This document shows, one piece after another, positions 8,528 through 17,518 of a DNA stretch of 64,000 bases. This DNA is from Falsiroseomonas bella (lineage in GTDB: Bacteria; Pseudomonadota; Alphaproteobacteria; Acetobacterales; Acetobacteraceae), in assembly GCF_003173615.1 (NCBI RefSeq), contig NZ_QGNA01000005.1:124001-188000 (forward strand). Direction: 5' to 3'. The notes under the pieces are model-generated. The model did no database searches. It saw nothing but the letters and a program-made list of their open reading frames with translations, and was not told the origin of the DNA. Numbering within the stretch: position 1 is the stretch's first letter; each line of letters opens with the position of its first letter. The translations under genes and the position numbers were made by a program.

Positions 8528-9925
8528 ATGTCCGTTCGCACCCGCTTCGCCCCCTCGCCCACCGGCTACCTGCATATCGGCGGCGCCCGCACCGCGCTGT
8601 TCAACTACCTCTTCGCCCGCCGGCATGGCGGCCAGTATCTGCTGCGGATCGAGGACACCGACCGCGCCCGCTCCACCCCGGAAGCGGTGCAGCAGATCCT
8701 GGACAGCCTGGAATGGCTCGGCCTCTCGCCCGACGAGCCGCCGGTGTTCCAGAGCCAGCGGGAGCCGCGCCACGCCGAGATCGCGAAGGCCCTGCTCGCG
8801 ATGGGCAAGGCCTATCTCGCCTACGACACGCCCGACGAGCTGGCGGCCATGCGCGCCGCGGCGGAGGCCGAGAAGCGACCCTTCAAATACGATGGCAGCC
8901 GCTGGATCGGCATGGAGGCGAAGGACGCGCCCTCGGTCGCGCCCGCCATCCGCATCATCGCGCCCCGCGAAGGTGAGACGGTGGTGAAGGATCTGGTCCA
9001 GGGCGAGGTGCGCGTCGCCAGCACCGAGCTCGACGACATGATCATCCTGCGCTCGGACGGCACGCCGACCTACCTGCATGCCGTGGTGGTGGACGACCAC
9101 GACATGGACATCACCCATGTCATCCGCGGCGACGACCACCTGACCAACACCTTCCGCCAGTGCATGGTCTATGACGCGATGGGCTGGCGGCGGCCGCACT
9201 TCGCGCATGTGCCGCTGATCCACGGCGCCGACGGCGCGAAGCTGTCGAAGCGGCACGGCGCGGTCGGCGCGCTCGACTTCCGCGAGCAGGGCTTTCTTCC
9301 CGAAGCCGTCTGCAACTGTCTGCTGCGCCTCGGCTGGGGACACGGCGACACCGAGATCATCTCGCGCGAGGACGTGACGAAGATTTTCGACATCGCCGAT
9401 GTCGGTCGCGCCGCTTCGCGCATGGACTACGCGAAGCTCTCCCACTTCAATGGCGTCTGGCTGCGCGCCGCCGACGATGCGCGGCTGACGCGCGAGGTGC
9501 TGGAGCGCTTCGCGAAGCGCGGCGTGCTGTTCGGCACGGATGGCGCGGCGCGCGTCGAGACGCTGATGCCCGACCTGAAGGAGCGCGCGAAGACGCTGGA
9601 GGAACTCGCCGGCAGCGCCGCCTTCGCCGTGCATGAGGGGCCGCCGCCGATGGAGGCGAAGGCCGCCGCGCTGCTGACGCCGGAAGCGAAGGAGCGGCTG
9701 AAGGACCTCGCGGTCTTCCTCACCGACGCGCCGTGGGAGCGCAAGGACCTCGAGCAGTGGCTGCGCGACTACGCGGATGTGAAGGGCGTGAAGCTCGGAA
9801 GCGTCGCCCAGCCGCTGCGCATCGCGCTGACCGGCAGCACCACCTCGCCGCCGATCGACGCTGTGCTGGCCGCACTCGGGCGCGGCGAGGCCGTGACGCG
9901 GATCCTTGCCGCGGCCGAAGGCTGA
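8528..9925 (+). CDS. gltX: Glutamyl-tRNA synthetase
   Basis: GltX (465 aa) charges tRNA-Glu in the cytoplasm. It is a class I synthetase: RFAPSPTGYLHIGGARTAL contains the HIGH-type motif at residues 16-19, LLRIEDTD follows, and KLSKRHG (about residue 238) is the KMSKS-type loop. The C-terminal anticodon-binding helical domain is complete. Length matches the bacterial family. Many alphaproteobacteria carry two paralogues (GltX1 and GltX2), one sometimes charging tRNA-Gln; the window cannot say which this is. It diverges from comEC. Confidence 0.95.
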   Translation: MSVRTRFAPSPTGYLHIGGARTALFNYLFARRHGGQYLLRIEDTDRARSTPEAVQQILDSLEWLGLSPDEPPVFQSQREPRHAEIAKALLAMGKAYLAYDTPDELAAMRAAAEAEKRPFKYDGSRWIGMEAKDAPSVAPAIRIIAPREGETVVKDLVQGEVRVASTELDDMIILRSDGTPTYLHAVVVDDHDMDITHVIRGDDHLTNTFRQCMVYDAMGWRRPHFAHVPLIHGADGAKLSKRHGAVGALDFREQGFLPEAVCNCLLRLGWGHGDTEIISREDVTKIFDIADVGRAASRMDYAKLSHFNGVWLRAADDARLTREVLERFAKRGVLFGTDGAARVETLMPDLKERAKTLEELAGSAAFAVHEGPPPMEAKAAALLTPEAKERLKDLAVFLTDAPWERKDLEQWLRDYADVKGVKLGSVAQPLRIALTGSTTSPPIDAVLAALGRGEAVTRILAAAEG

Positions 9926-9973
9926 CGAGCGGCAGGCATCGCCCCTCGGCCGCGCAAGCAGGGTCTGGCGGCG

Positions 9974-11200
9974 TCAGCCGCCGGCAGGCGCGGCGCCCAT
10001 GCCCGCCATGGGCGCGTCGGCGCGGATGCCCAGCACGTCAAGGTCGAAGGCGACGCCACGGATCGTGCCCTTGCCGGTGGCGATGATCTGCATCCGGTCG
10101 CGCAGCCGCGCCGCGACGGCAGGAGGCGTCGGCCCTGACAGTCGCGCGGCCGAAGCCGCGGCCAGTGCCGCAAGCCGCGCAGCCTCCGTCGCATCGGGGG
10201 CGACCGCGGCCTCGTAGGCGGCGCGAATCCGGTCGGGCCAGGCGAAGCCCTGACTTACAAGCCGGTCGAAGACGAACAGCACACCGCGCTCCGACCGCAG
10301 GCCAAAGGCACGCGCCGTCACCAGCGCACGGCGGTACCATTCCAGCACTTCCACCTGCTGCTCGATCCGGAACTCCGCCGTCGCGGCAAGCGCCTCCAGC
10401 CGCTCGCTGAGCCGCGCGCGGCGTGACGCATCCGCGGCGAGCGGCTGCAACGGCGCGAGGTCCAGCGGTCTGCGGCTCGCGAGATCGCGGATGAAGCCGG
10501 CCTCGTCTCCGAGGACCGCGTCGAGCAATGCCGCGTGCCGCTCGTCCAGGCGCCGGATGATGCCTGCTGCGGGTCCCGGCAACGACATGGCGAGGCAGCC
10601 GACAGCGATGCCGAACTGGCTGACCATGACGCGCCGCGAGCAAAGCGTCGTCCCCATCTCGAACAGGCCGACCACCGACAGCGCCCGGTCGATTTCCGGG
10701 AGCAGCGCCGCATCCCCCCCTGGCGCATCGGCTGGGCCTCGCGGCACCGTGCTCGCTACCAGGATCGCGGCGGAGGCCGGGGATGAGGGCTCCGGCGACG
10801 CTGCGTTCTCGGCCCGCAGCGCGAGCAGGTCCTGGTTCTCCTCCCGCCCGGCTGGCGCAAGGCGCCAGCGCTGCGGGCGGGTCGGCACGATGATGCTGCC
10901 GACCTCTCCCGGCTTGTACCCAACCCCTTGCCAGGCCACGGTGTAGCGGGCGTTTGCCGGCACGCTGAACACCGCCCCGCCGGTGCCGGCGAAGACGTGG
11001 CTCTCGAAGACCCTCCCGCCGACGACCGCGACGGTGACCTCGCGTCCAGCCGGCCCCTCGAAGATCACTTCAAGGCCTGCCTCGGGCGCGAGCCAGGGGC
11101 CGAGTGCAGCACCGACCTTCTCGATGTTGCCGAGCACGGCAGCGAGGGCGGCAAGCCCTGCCGCCAGGGCAACCCACCAGGCCCTCAGTCGCGCAAACAT
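9974..11200 (-). CDS. Unknown exported or membrane-anchored protein, 408 aa
   Basis: I do not recognise this protein. Residues 7-25 form one hydrophobic segment (WWVALAAGLAALAAVLG), so it is probably anchored in the inner membrane or exported. Residues 40-115 look like a small beta domain. A Ser/Pro/Ala linker follows at about 130-165. The rest is mostly helical and includes FGIAVGCLAMSLPG, a region resembling the substrate cleft of chitosanase- or lysozyme-like folds only from memory. The start ATG 11200 puts the hydrophobic segment at the N-terminus but has a poor ribosome-binding site. It is convergent with gltX. Codon use and GC match the surroundings, so recent transfer is not indicated. 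Confidence 0.6.
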   Translation of the reverse strand: MFARLRAWWVALAAGLAALAAVLGNIEKVGAALGPWLAPEAGLEVIFEGPAGREVTVAVVGGRVFESHVFAGTGGAVFSVPANARYTVAWQGVGYKPGEVGSIIVPTRPQRWRLAPAGREENQDLLALRAENAASPEPSSPASAAILVASTVPRGPADAPGGDAALLPEIDRALSVVGLFEMGTTLCSRRVMVSQFGIAVGCLAMSLPGPAAGIIRRLDERHAALLDAVLGDEAGFIRDLASRRPLDLAPLQPLAADASRRARLSERLEALAATAEFRIEQQVEVLEWYRRALVTARAFGLRSERGVLFVFDRLVSQGFAWPDRIRAAYEAAVAPDATEAARLAALAAASAARLSGPTPPAVAARLRDRMQIIATGKGTIRGVAFDLDVLGIRADAPMAGMGAAPAGG

Positions 11201-11342
11201 GGCATCGCATCGCGCCCCCGCCCTGCCGCGCCATGATCCACGCTGCGGCAGCGCAGTCCAAGCCTGTTGCCGGCCAGATTGCGGAATGGCGCGAGAATGG
11301 GCGAAAGGACTGGTCGGCGAGGGCGCTGCCCTCGCGCTCCGG

Positions 11343-11365
11343 CCGGGGACGATGATCGTCCCCGG
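11343..11365. repeat. 23-bp palindrome, copy 1
   Basis: The arms CCGGGGACGAT and ATCGTCCCCGG pair perfectly around one central base. It lies ten bases past the stop of the minus-strand YcjF-like gene, and a second copy lies after the deaminase gene at 52882. Reading away from the upstream gene, both copies are preceded by TGCAGGGG. A transcription terminator or REP-like role is inferred; there is no T-run. Confidence 0.7.
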
Positions 11366-11375
11366 ACCCCTGCAG

Positions 11376-12254
11376 TCAGGACGAGGGAAGAATCCGGCAG
11401 GCGCGGGCGGCGGCGCGCGCCAGAAGGATCATCCGGCGCGCGGCGACGGCGCCCTTGCCGCTTTCGCCGATCGCGGTCTTCACCAGCGGGTGGGTGGCGA
11501 CGAACTGCGTCGCGGCGTCGATCGCCACATCCGCGGCGGCGACGGCGCCGGCCTCGAACAGCGCGCGGCGCAGCAGGCCGAAGGTGCCGGCGATGCCCGG
11601 ACGCAGCCCATGGATCGCGGCGACCTCCCGCACCAGCCGAAAGCCGCGCCAGACGAAGAAGACGGCGTCCAGCGCCGGCGTCGGCATGACCACGGTCGCA
11701 CCCACCGCCTGCGCCGCCGCGACCCGCCCGGCCGCCGTCGTCGCGCGATCGAGCTCGGCCAGCGGCCCGGCTTCCAGCAGCGCGCGCAGGCTGTCGAGGT
11801 CGTTGGCGCCGCGCAGCGCGTTCACGGAGGGCGAAGCGGCCGGGACGCGCGCGGCCCAGGCCAGCGTCGCGGCGCGCGCCGCGACATAGTCGTTGCGCGC
11901 GAAGGCCGCCCGCGCCGCGTCCACCGCCTCCAGCGCCCACAGGCCGCGAAGCTCCCGCAGCACGGCCCAGGCGATCAGCCCGAAGCCGAGCAGTGCGACG
12001 GCCAGCGTCACCCAGCCGAGCCAGTCGGCGCGGGCGAACTGGTCGGTGACGAAATTCGCGACGTCCAGCACCGAGAGCCCGACCAGCAGCACCGCAAGCC
12101 CCGCCGCCGCGAGGCCGAGCGCCGACCAGCGGCGCGACGCGCGCGGCTTCGCCACGGGCGCGACCGCCTGCTCCCAGCCGAAATCGAGGCGCTGGGCGGG
12201 GGCGTCGTCGGCCTCGGTCAGGATGCGCGGGCGGCGCGGCGGCGTGTCGCTCAT
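11376..12254 (-). CDS. YcjF-like (TIGR01620/DUF697) inner-membrane protein
   Basis: This 292-residue protein has a Pro/Arg-rich cytoplasmic N-terminus, a pair of membrane helices at about residues 45-70 and 82-108 (ALGLAAAGLAVLLVGLSVLD and WVTLAVALLGFGLIAWAVL), and a C-terminal domain with two hydrophobic segments (AVGATVVMPTPALDAVFF). That layout and the gene pairing match the YcjF/TIGR01620 family, which occurs with the YcjX P-loop protein encoded just upstream here. The function is poorly known; stress-linked inner-membrane roles have been suggested. ATG 12254 is chosen because MSDTPPRRPRIL fits the family start and the longer frame crosses the hairpin element at 12271-12393. Confidence 0.8.
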   Translation of the reverse strand: MSDTPPRRPRILTEADDAPAQRLDFGWEQAVAPVAKPRASRRWSALGLAAAGLAVLLVGLSVLDVANFVTDQFARADWLGWVTLAVALLGFGLIAWAVLRELRGLWALEAVDAARAAFARNDYVAARAATLAWAARVPAASPSVNALRGANDLDSLRALLEAGPLAELDRATTAAGRVAAAQAVGATVVMPTPALDAVFFVWRGFRLVREVAAIHGLRPGIAGTFGLLRRALFEAGAVAAADVAIDAATQFVATHPLVKTAIGESGKGAVAARRMILLARAAARACRILPSS

Positions 12255-12270
12255 GATCGGAAGCCTTTCT

Positions 12271-12393
12271 TGCGGCCCGCCCTTGGGCGGGCCGAGGCCG
12301 CGAATGCGGCCTGCGCACAGCCGAAGCGCGCCGCAACAACGCCCGCGGCCTGCGCGCAGCCAAGCGGCCGGAGGCCGCGCCCGGCGCCTGAGG
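12271..12393 (-). repeat. Multi-hairpin intergenic element, copy C
   Basis: Read on the minus strand, this spacer between the YcjX-like and YcjF-like genes begins CCTCAGGCGCCGG, then a hairpin GCGGCC-TCC-GGCCGC, TTGGCT, an altered middle part, a hairpin GGCCGC-ATTC-GCGGCC, CTCGGCC and a final GC hairpin. The same order of boxes and loops occurs at 28883-28977 and 35443-35535. This copy is longer, with extra sequence in the middle. It starts four bases after the stop of the upstream gene. Confidence 0.75.
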
Positions 12394-12396
12394 GCA

Positions 12397-13716
12397 TCAG
12401 AGGAGATCCCCGATGAGTTGGGCCAGCAGCGCATCCAGGCCGAGATGCGGGATGCCCGCGCGGCCCGCGCCATCCAGCCGCGGCGGCTGGAACACGGGCA
12501 TCTCGAAGAAGGCGTGCTCCCAGAAGGCTGCGTCGGGCCGGCGCAGCGGGACCTCGCCCGGATAGACCTTCCGCATCACGCCGCCTTCCATCAGCACGCC
12601 GCGCACCACGGATACGGGCCTTCCCTCCAGCGTCGCCACGTCGTCCTCGGTGCAGCGGATCGCGGCGATGGCGTGGACGGAGGTCGTGGCATCCAGCGGC
12701 CCGGCCGGGTCGCGCCCGACCAGGTCGCCCAGCAGCCCGAGCAGCGCATCGCGCGACCGGCTCGGCACATGGTCCGCCTTGGTCGCGGCGAAGCCGACGC
12801 GCCGCACGCCCTGCCCCGTCAGCAGGTCGAACAGGCCGAGCCCACCGCGCAGGCTGGCGGCGACGGCGGCCAGCGCCGCGGCGGTGTCGTCGAAGGCCTC
12901 CTCCCCGGCATGCAGCGCACCCAGCGCATCCACCAGCACCGCCTGGCGATGGAAGCGGCGGAAGAAGGGATCGAAGAAGCTGCTCCGCTGGTCGTCCAGA
13001 TAAGCTTCGTGGCGGCGCCGCAGCAGCGGGGCCAACTCGCCCGTCACGCGCTCCGGCAGCGGGAAGAACCAGAGCAGCGGCGCCTCGCCGCGCGGCCCGG
13101 GGTTCAGCGCGCGGCCGGGCTGCAGGAAGCGGAAGCCGAGCGTGTCGCGGCAGGTGCGCAGCGCGTCCCGGTAAAGCGAGAAGCCCTGCCGCGCCAGGGA
13201 CTCCTCGGCCGGCGCGCCGGCCGGCAGCGCATCCACGAAAGCCAGGAACGCGGCCGCCGCCTGCGCCCGCCGGCCACGACGCAGCCGTGCCAGCGTCTCG
13301 CGCGACCAGTCGGCATAGGACTGGTTCAGCATCGGCAGATCGAGCAGCCATTCGCCCGGATAGTCGAGCAGTTCCAGCGTGACGCTCCGGTTGCCGGCCA
13401 GCATCCCGCGCGCCTTGCCCAGGAAGGAGCGCGGCTCGATCTCCAGCGCGATCTCGAGCGTGGAAAGGTCCTCGGTCCGCTCCGGCCACCGCGGCGGATC
13501 GGAGGCGAGCGCGAGCAGGTGCCCGCTGGCATCGAAGCGCGGCGTGGACTGCGTCTCGGCCGGCACGATGCGCGCGCCGCGCAGCCGCCCACCCACAGCC
13601 GCCTCGACGGCCGGCAGCGTCCGCGCTCCCTGCCCGGCGGCCAGCAGGTTCGCCACCAGCGAGGTGAGGAACACCGTCTTGCCGGCGCGCGAGAGGCCGG
13701 TGACGGCGAGCCTCAC
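12397..13716 (-). CDS. YcjX-like P-loop ATPase/GTPase (DUF463)
   Basis: The 439-residue product begins with RLAVTGLSRAGKTVFLTSL, a Walker A motif (GLSRAGKT) typical of the YcjX/DUF463 family, and continues with TLELLDYPGEWLLDLPML and ATKADHVPS, resembling switch II and TKxD base-recognition motifs. Cytoplasmic, function poorly known; it is encoded with the YcjF-like membrane protein, as in E. coli ycjX-ycjF. GTG 13716 is the first standard start, but the frame stays open and family-like upstream (FLTPFEDALAGAGDLGRAL), and a CTG at 13803 has GGGAG eight bases before it, so the true protein is probably about 29 residues longer. Confidence 0.85.
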   Translation of the reverse strand: MRLAVTGLSRAGKTVFLTSLVANLLAAGQGARTLPAVEAAVGGRLRGARIVPAETQSTPRFDASGHLLALASDPPRWPERTEDLSTLEIALEIEPRSFLGKARGMLAGNRSVTLELLDYPGEWLLDLPMLNQSYADWSRETLARLRRGRRAQAAAAFLAFVDALPAGAPAEESLARQGFSLYRDALRTCRDTLGFRFLQPGRALNPGPRGEAPLLWFFPLPERVTGELAPLLRRRHEAYLDDQRSSFFDPFFRRFHRQAVLVDALGALHAGEEAFDDTAAALAAVAASLRGGLGLFDLLTGQGVRRVGFAATKADHVPSRSRDALLGLLGDLVGRDPAGPLDATTSVHAIAAIRCTEDDVATLEGRPVSVVRGVLMEGGVMRKVYPGEVPLRRPDAAFWEHAFFEMPVFQPPRLDGAGRAGIPHLGLDALLAQLIGDLL

Positions 13717-13961
13717 GCGGTCCCGCCCGATCAGCGCGCGGCCGAGATCGCCGGCGCCGGCGAGCGCGTCCTCGAAGGGGGTGAGGAAGGAGGAGGCAGG
13801 CAGGTCGGACGCTCCCGGCGACGATGCTGTGCCGAATGTGCCCCCGCGTCGCCTCTGGCGGGAGGGGGGCCGCGCGACGCCGGTCCGTCACGCACCCGTC
13901 AAGGGGATGCAACCTGCGCCGGCTAATGCCCGCCCGGTCAACCTCACCGGGGGAGTCCCAC

Positions 13962-15347
13962 ATGCGCCGCCTTCTGCTGTCCACCGCCGCGCTGCTCGCG
14001 CTGGCCGCGCCGACCAAGGCCGACCAGCGATTCGAGGCCCTGCTGGCGGGCCACGCCATCCTGCCCGCCTTCACCATGGCGCTGCCGCCCTCCGATGCAC
14101 CGCGCGACGCGCTGGTTTCCGGCAAGTTCGCCGCTCCGGGCAATCTGCGCGTGGATCAGCCGGGCGCGATCCCGGGCGACACCGGCCCGGCGCATGGCCG
14201 CCGCCAGACCGGCATCGCCTTCCCCTTCATCGGCCAGCCCGTGCAGGGCTTCTCCGGCATCAAGCCGGTGGCCGGCGAGCCCGGCGCCTATTGGGTGCTG
14301 ACCGACAACGGCTTCGGCAACCGCCGCAACAGCCCCGACGCGCTGCTGATGTTCCACAAGCTCCGCCCGGACTGGCGGACCGGCCAGGTCGAGCTGCTGC
14401 AGACCACCTTCCTGCGCGACCCGCTGCGCCGCATCCCCTTCCGCATCGCGTATGAGGGCACCGAGCAGCGCTACCTGACCGGCGCCGATTTCGACCTCGA
14501 GAGCATCCAGCCGCTGCCGGACGGCAGCTTCATGATCGGCGAGGAGTTCGGCCCCTTCCTGGTCCATGTCGCCGCCGACGGCATTGTGCAGCGCGTGATC
14601 GAGACGCGCATGGACGGCCAGGCGCTGATCGGCCCGGACCACCCCTCGCTGCAGGTGGCCGCCAGCCCCACCGCGGGCGTGGCGTATCGCGTCCGCCGCT
14701 CCGGCGGCTATGAGGGCATGGCCCTGACGCCGGACGGGCAGACCCTCTGGGCGCTGCTGGAGCAGCCGCTCTTCGCGCCGAACTCGGACCAGCCCGAGGG
14801 ACAGTTCCTCCGCGTGCTGGAGTTCAGCGTGCCGCGGATGGAATGGACGGGCCGCACGGTCCGCTACCGGCTCGAGCCCGGTGCGACGGCGATCGGCGAC
14901 TTCAACTTCATCGACGCGACGCGCGCCCTGGTGATCGAGCGCGACAATGGCGAGGGCGATCCGGGCCTGTCCTGCGCGCAGGGCGTGCAGCCGACGCGGG
15001 AGCAGCCCTGCTTCCCCTCCCCCGCGCGCTTCAAGCGCATCTACGTCGTGGACCTGGCGCAGACCGATGCCGAGGGCTTCGTGCGCAAGATAGGCCATAT
15101 CGACCTGATGGCGATCCGCGACAGCGAAGGGCTTGCGCGGGTGCGCGGCGACCTGCCGGCGAACGCACCGCGGGACCGCTTCACCTTCCCGTTCTTCACG
15201 ATCGAGGACGTGGCGGTGGTGGATGCCGACCACATCATCGTCGGCAACGACAACAACCTGCCCTTCAGCGCCGGCCGCCACTTCTTCCAGGCCGACGCCA
15301 ACGAGCTCATCCTGCTGCGCGTGCCGGAACTGCTCCGCGCGCGGTGA
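13962..15347 (+). CDS. Exported esterase-like phytase-family protein (PF13449-like)
   Basis: The 461-residue product has a signal peptide (MRRLLLSTAALLALAAPTKA), so it is exported. The mature part resembles the 'esterase-like activity of phytase' beta-propeller family: GYEGMALTPDGQTLWALLEQPLF, FDLESIQPLPDGSFMIGEEFGP and FPFFTIEDVAVVDADHIIVGNDNN with repeated acidic turns that could bind calcium. The real substrate in this family is mostly untested. ATG 13962 is preceded by GGGGGAG and gives the signal peptide; longer readings do not. The gene diverges from the YcjX-like gene and converges on gloA across a strong hairpin. Confidence 0.8.
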   Translation: MRRLLLSTAALLALAAPTKADQRFEALLAGHAILPAFTMALPPSDAPRDALVSGKFAAPGNLRVDQPGAIPGDTGPAHGRRQTGIAFPFIGQPVQGFSGIKPVAGEPGAYWVLTDNGFGNRRNSPDALLMFHKLRPDWRTGQVELLQTTFLRDPLRRIPFRIAYEGTEQRYLTGADFDLESIQPLPDGSFMIGEEFGPFLVHVAADGIVQRVIETRMDGQALIGPDHPSLQVAASPTAGVAYRVRRSGGYEGMALTPDGQTLWALLEQPLFAPNSDQPEGQFLRVLEFSVPRMEWTGRTVRYRLEPGATAIGDFNFIDATRALVIERDNGEGDPGLSCAQGVQPTREQPCFPSPARFKRIYVVDLAQTDAEGFVRKIGHIDLMAIRDSEGLARVRGDLPANAPRDRFTFPFFTIEDVAVVDADHIIVGNDNNLPFSAGRHFFQADANELILLRVPELLRAR

Positions 15348-15358
15348 TCCACGCCGCG

Positions 15359-15384
15359 GGCGTCCCGGCAAACGCCGGGACGCC
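15359..15384. terminator. Convergent hairpin between esterase gene and gloA
   Basis: The arms GGCGTCCCGGC and GCCGGGACGCC pair perfectly over 11 bp around AAAC, midway between two convergent stop codons. There is no T-run, so efficiency is uncertain, but the position fits a bidirectional terminator closing the 15-gene run that ends with gloA. Confidence 0.65.
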
Positions 15385-15396
15385 CTGCGCCACGGC

Positions 15397-15791
<395 letters not shown>

Positions 15792-15792
<1 letters not shown>

Positions 15793-16655
15793 CAGGATGC
15801 TCCTTCGCTGGTGCTGAAAAGATCGGGGCGGATTGCGATCAGGAAAAGCCCCGCCGCATCCGCCGCGGCGATGGTCTCTGCGCGATCCACCACCAGGGTG
15901 CCCGCATGGCCCGCGCGCGCCTCGATGGCGATGCCGGCAAGGCCCGCGCCGGCGGCGTTGCGCACCGTGTCGGGGCCGATCACCGGCAGGTCCGCGCGCA
16001 CATCCTGGCGCGGCTTCACCAGCTTCACCAGCACCCCGCCCGGCCCTTCACGCCTGAGCGTGCCGCAGCGCGCGAGCAGCGCATCGGTTCCCTCGATCGC
16101 CTCGACGCCGAGCACCAGGCCCTGCTGCACGACGCAGCCCTGCCCGACATCGGCCGTGCCCAGCGCGCGCGCCACCGCGATGCCGCGCGCGATGTCGGCC
16201 CGCGCATCGGCGTCCGGCGCGTGCGCGCCGAGCACGCCTTCGGCGACCAGCAGGTCGTCGAGCACCTCCTGCGCGCCGAGCGGCCGGAAGCCTTCCTCCC
16301 GCATCACGCGCAGCACGGCGGAGAGCAGGCGGTCGTCGCCGCCGAACAGCGCCGCGCGGCCGAGCTTCGCGACCAGCCGCACGCCTTCCGCGTCGAAGCG
16401 GAAGCCGAGCAGGGAGGGACGCGTCACGCGCCCGGCAAGCACCAGGTCGCGGATGCCGCGCGCGCGCATCAGCCCGACCATGTGCCCGATGCGCCCGAGT
16501 GCCACGACCTCATGCGGGTAGGTGCGGTACTCGGCGGGGTCCGCGAAGCCGTCCAGCAGCACGCAGAACAGCGGCCGGCCCGCCTTGGCGGCGGCATCCG
16601 CGACGCGCAGCGGCATCCGCCCGCCGCCCGCGACGAGCCCGAGCGGCGGCGCCAT
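15792..16655 (-). CDS. lpxI: UDP-2,3-diacylglucosamine pyrophosphatase, LpxI type
   Basis: LpxI (287 aa; DUF1009) hydrolyses UDP-2,3-diacylglucosamine to lipid X plus UMP. It replaces LpxH in most alphaproteobacteria. Seen here: [16 protein letters not shown] at the start, RVTRPSL, the long C-terminal catalytic domain with [10 protein letters not shown] and [22 protein letters not shown], and the usual length. ATG 16655 starts two bases after the lpxA stop; the longer frame extends into lpxA. Position after lpxA and before gloA completes acylation and UMP release, but lpxB is not adjacent. Confidence 0.93.
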
Positions 16656-16656
16656 G

Positions 16657-17511
16657 TCAGGCGGCGTCCGGGTCCTCGTCCTCGGCGCCGCGGCCGAAGG
16701 GGCAGAGCCCGTGCCGGCCGCGGTCGCGCGCGAAGGCGAGGATCTCGGCGACATGCGGGTTGCCCGGATGGGCGGCCTCCACGGCGGCGATCTGCTCCTC
16801 GAGGTTGCGGCCGCGATAGAGCTCGTGCACGGCGCGCGCCACCGTCATCACGCCTTCCTTGGACAGGCCGAGGCGGCGGCGCATCGCGATGGTGTTCAGC
16901 CCGTGCAGCTTGGCGCGGTAGCCCTTCACGCGGCCGAAGGGCAGCACATTGCGCTCGACGCCCGACATGCCGGTGACCAGCGCCATGCGGCCGATGCGCA
17001 CGAATTGCTGCACGGCCGCGCCGCCCTGGATGAAGGCGAAGTCGCCGATCTCGACATGGCCGGCGAGCATCACGTTGTTCACCAGGATCACGCCGTTGCC
17101 GAGCTGGCAGTCATGCCCGACATGGGCGACGCACATGATCAGGCAATCGCTGCCGACGCGCGTGAAGCCGTCGCCGCCGACGCTGCCGCGGTGGATCGTC
17201 GCGTGCTCCCGCACCATGGTGCGGGCGCCGACGATGACGCCGGTGGGCTCGCCCTTGTACTTCAGGTCCTGCGGCGCCATGCCGATGGTGGCGAAGGGGA
17301 AGATGCGCGCGCCGGCGCCGATCCGGGTGCGGCCGTCGAGAACGACATGGGCGATGAGCTCGACGCCTTCCTCCAGCACGCAATCCGGGCCGACCACGCA
17401 GCCCGGCCCGATCCGGCAGCCGGCGGCGACGGCGGCGCCCGGGGCGACGAAAGCGGCGGGCGAGACGATGGCCTCGGGCGAGATGCCGGGACCGGGCGGG
17501 GTGTGATCCAA
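16657..17511 (-). CDS. lpxA: UDP-N-acetylglucosamine acyltransferase
   Basis: LpxA (284 aa) puts a 3-hydroxyacyl chain on UDP-GlcNAc, the first step of lipid A synthesis. Left-handed beta-helix hexapeptide repeats cover about residues 15-195, with the catalytic His probably in CVAHVGHDCQLG, and the C-terminal helical domain contains RGRNLEEQIAAV. The N-terminus is about ten residues longer than E. coli LpxA. It starts seven bases after fabZ and is followed directly by lpxI. The C-terminal tail GRGAEDEDPDAA is acidic and likely disordered. Confidence 0.95.
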   Translation of the reverse strand: MDHTPPGPGISPEAIVSPAAFVAPGAAVAAGCRIGPGCVVGPDCVLEEGVELIAHVVLDGRTRIGAGARIFPFATIGMAPQDLKYKGEPTGVIVGARTMVREHATIHRGSVGGDGFTRVGSDCLIMCVAHVGHDCQLGNGVILVNNVMLAGHVEIGDFAFIQGGAAVQQFVRIGRMALVTGMSGVERNVLPFGRVKGYRAKLHGLNTIAMRRRLGLSKEGVMTVARAVHELYRGRNLEEQIAAVEAAHPGNPHVAEILAFARDRGRHGLCPFGRGAEDEDPDAA

Positions 17512-17518
17512 GGGGCTT

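Noticed and set aside
7104-8987. A 627-codon plus-strand frame opposite comEC
   Set aside because: Arg/Gln-rich low-complexity translation antisense to the membrane helices of ComEC, and it runs into gltX in the wrong frame.
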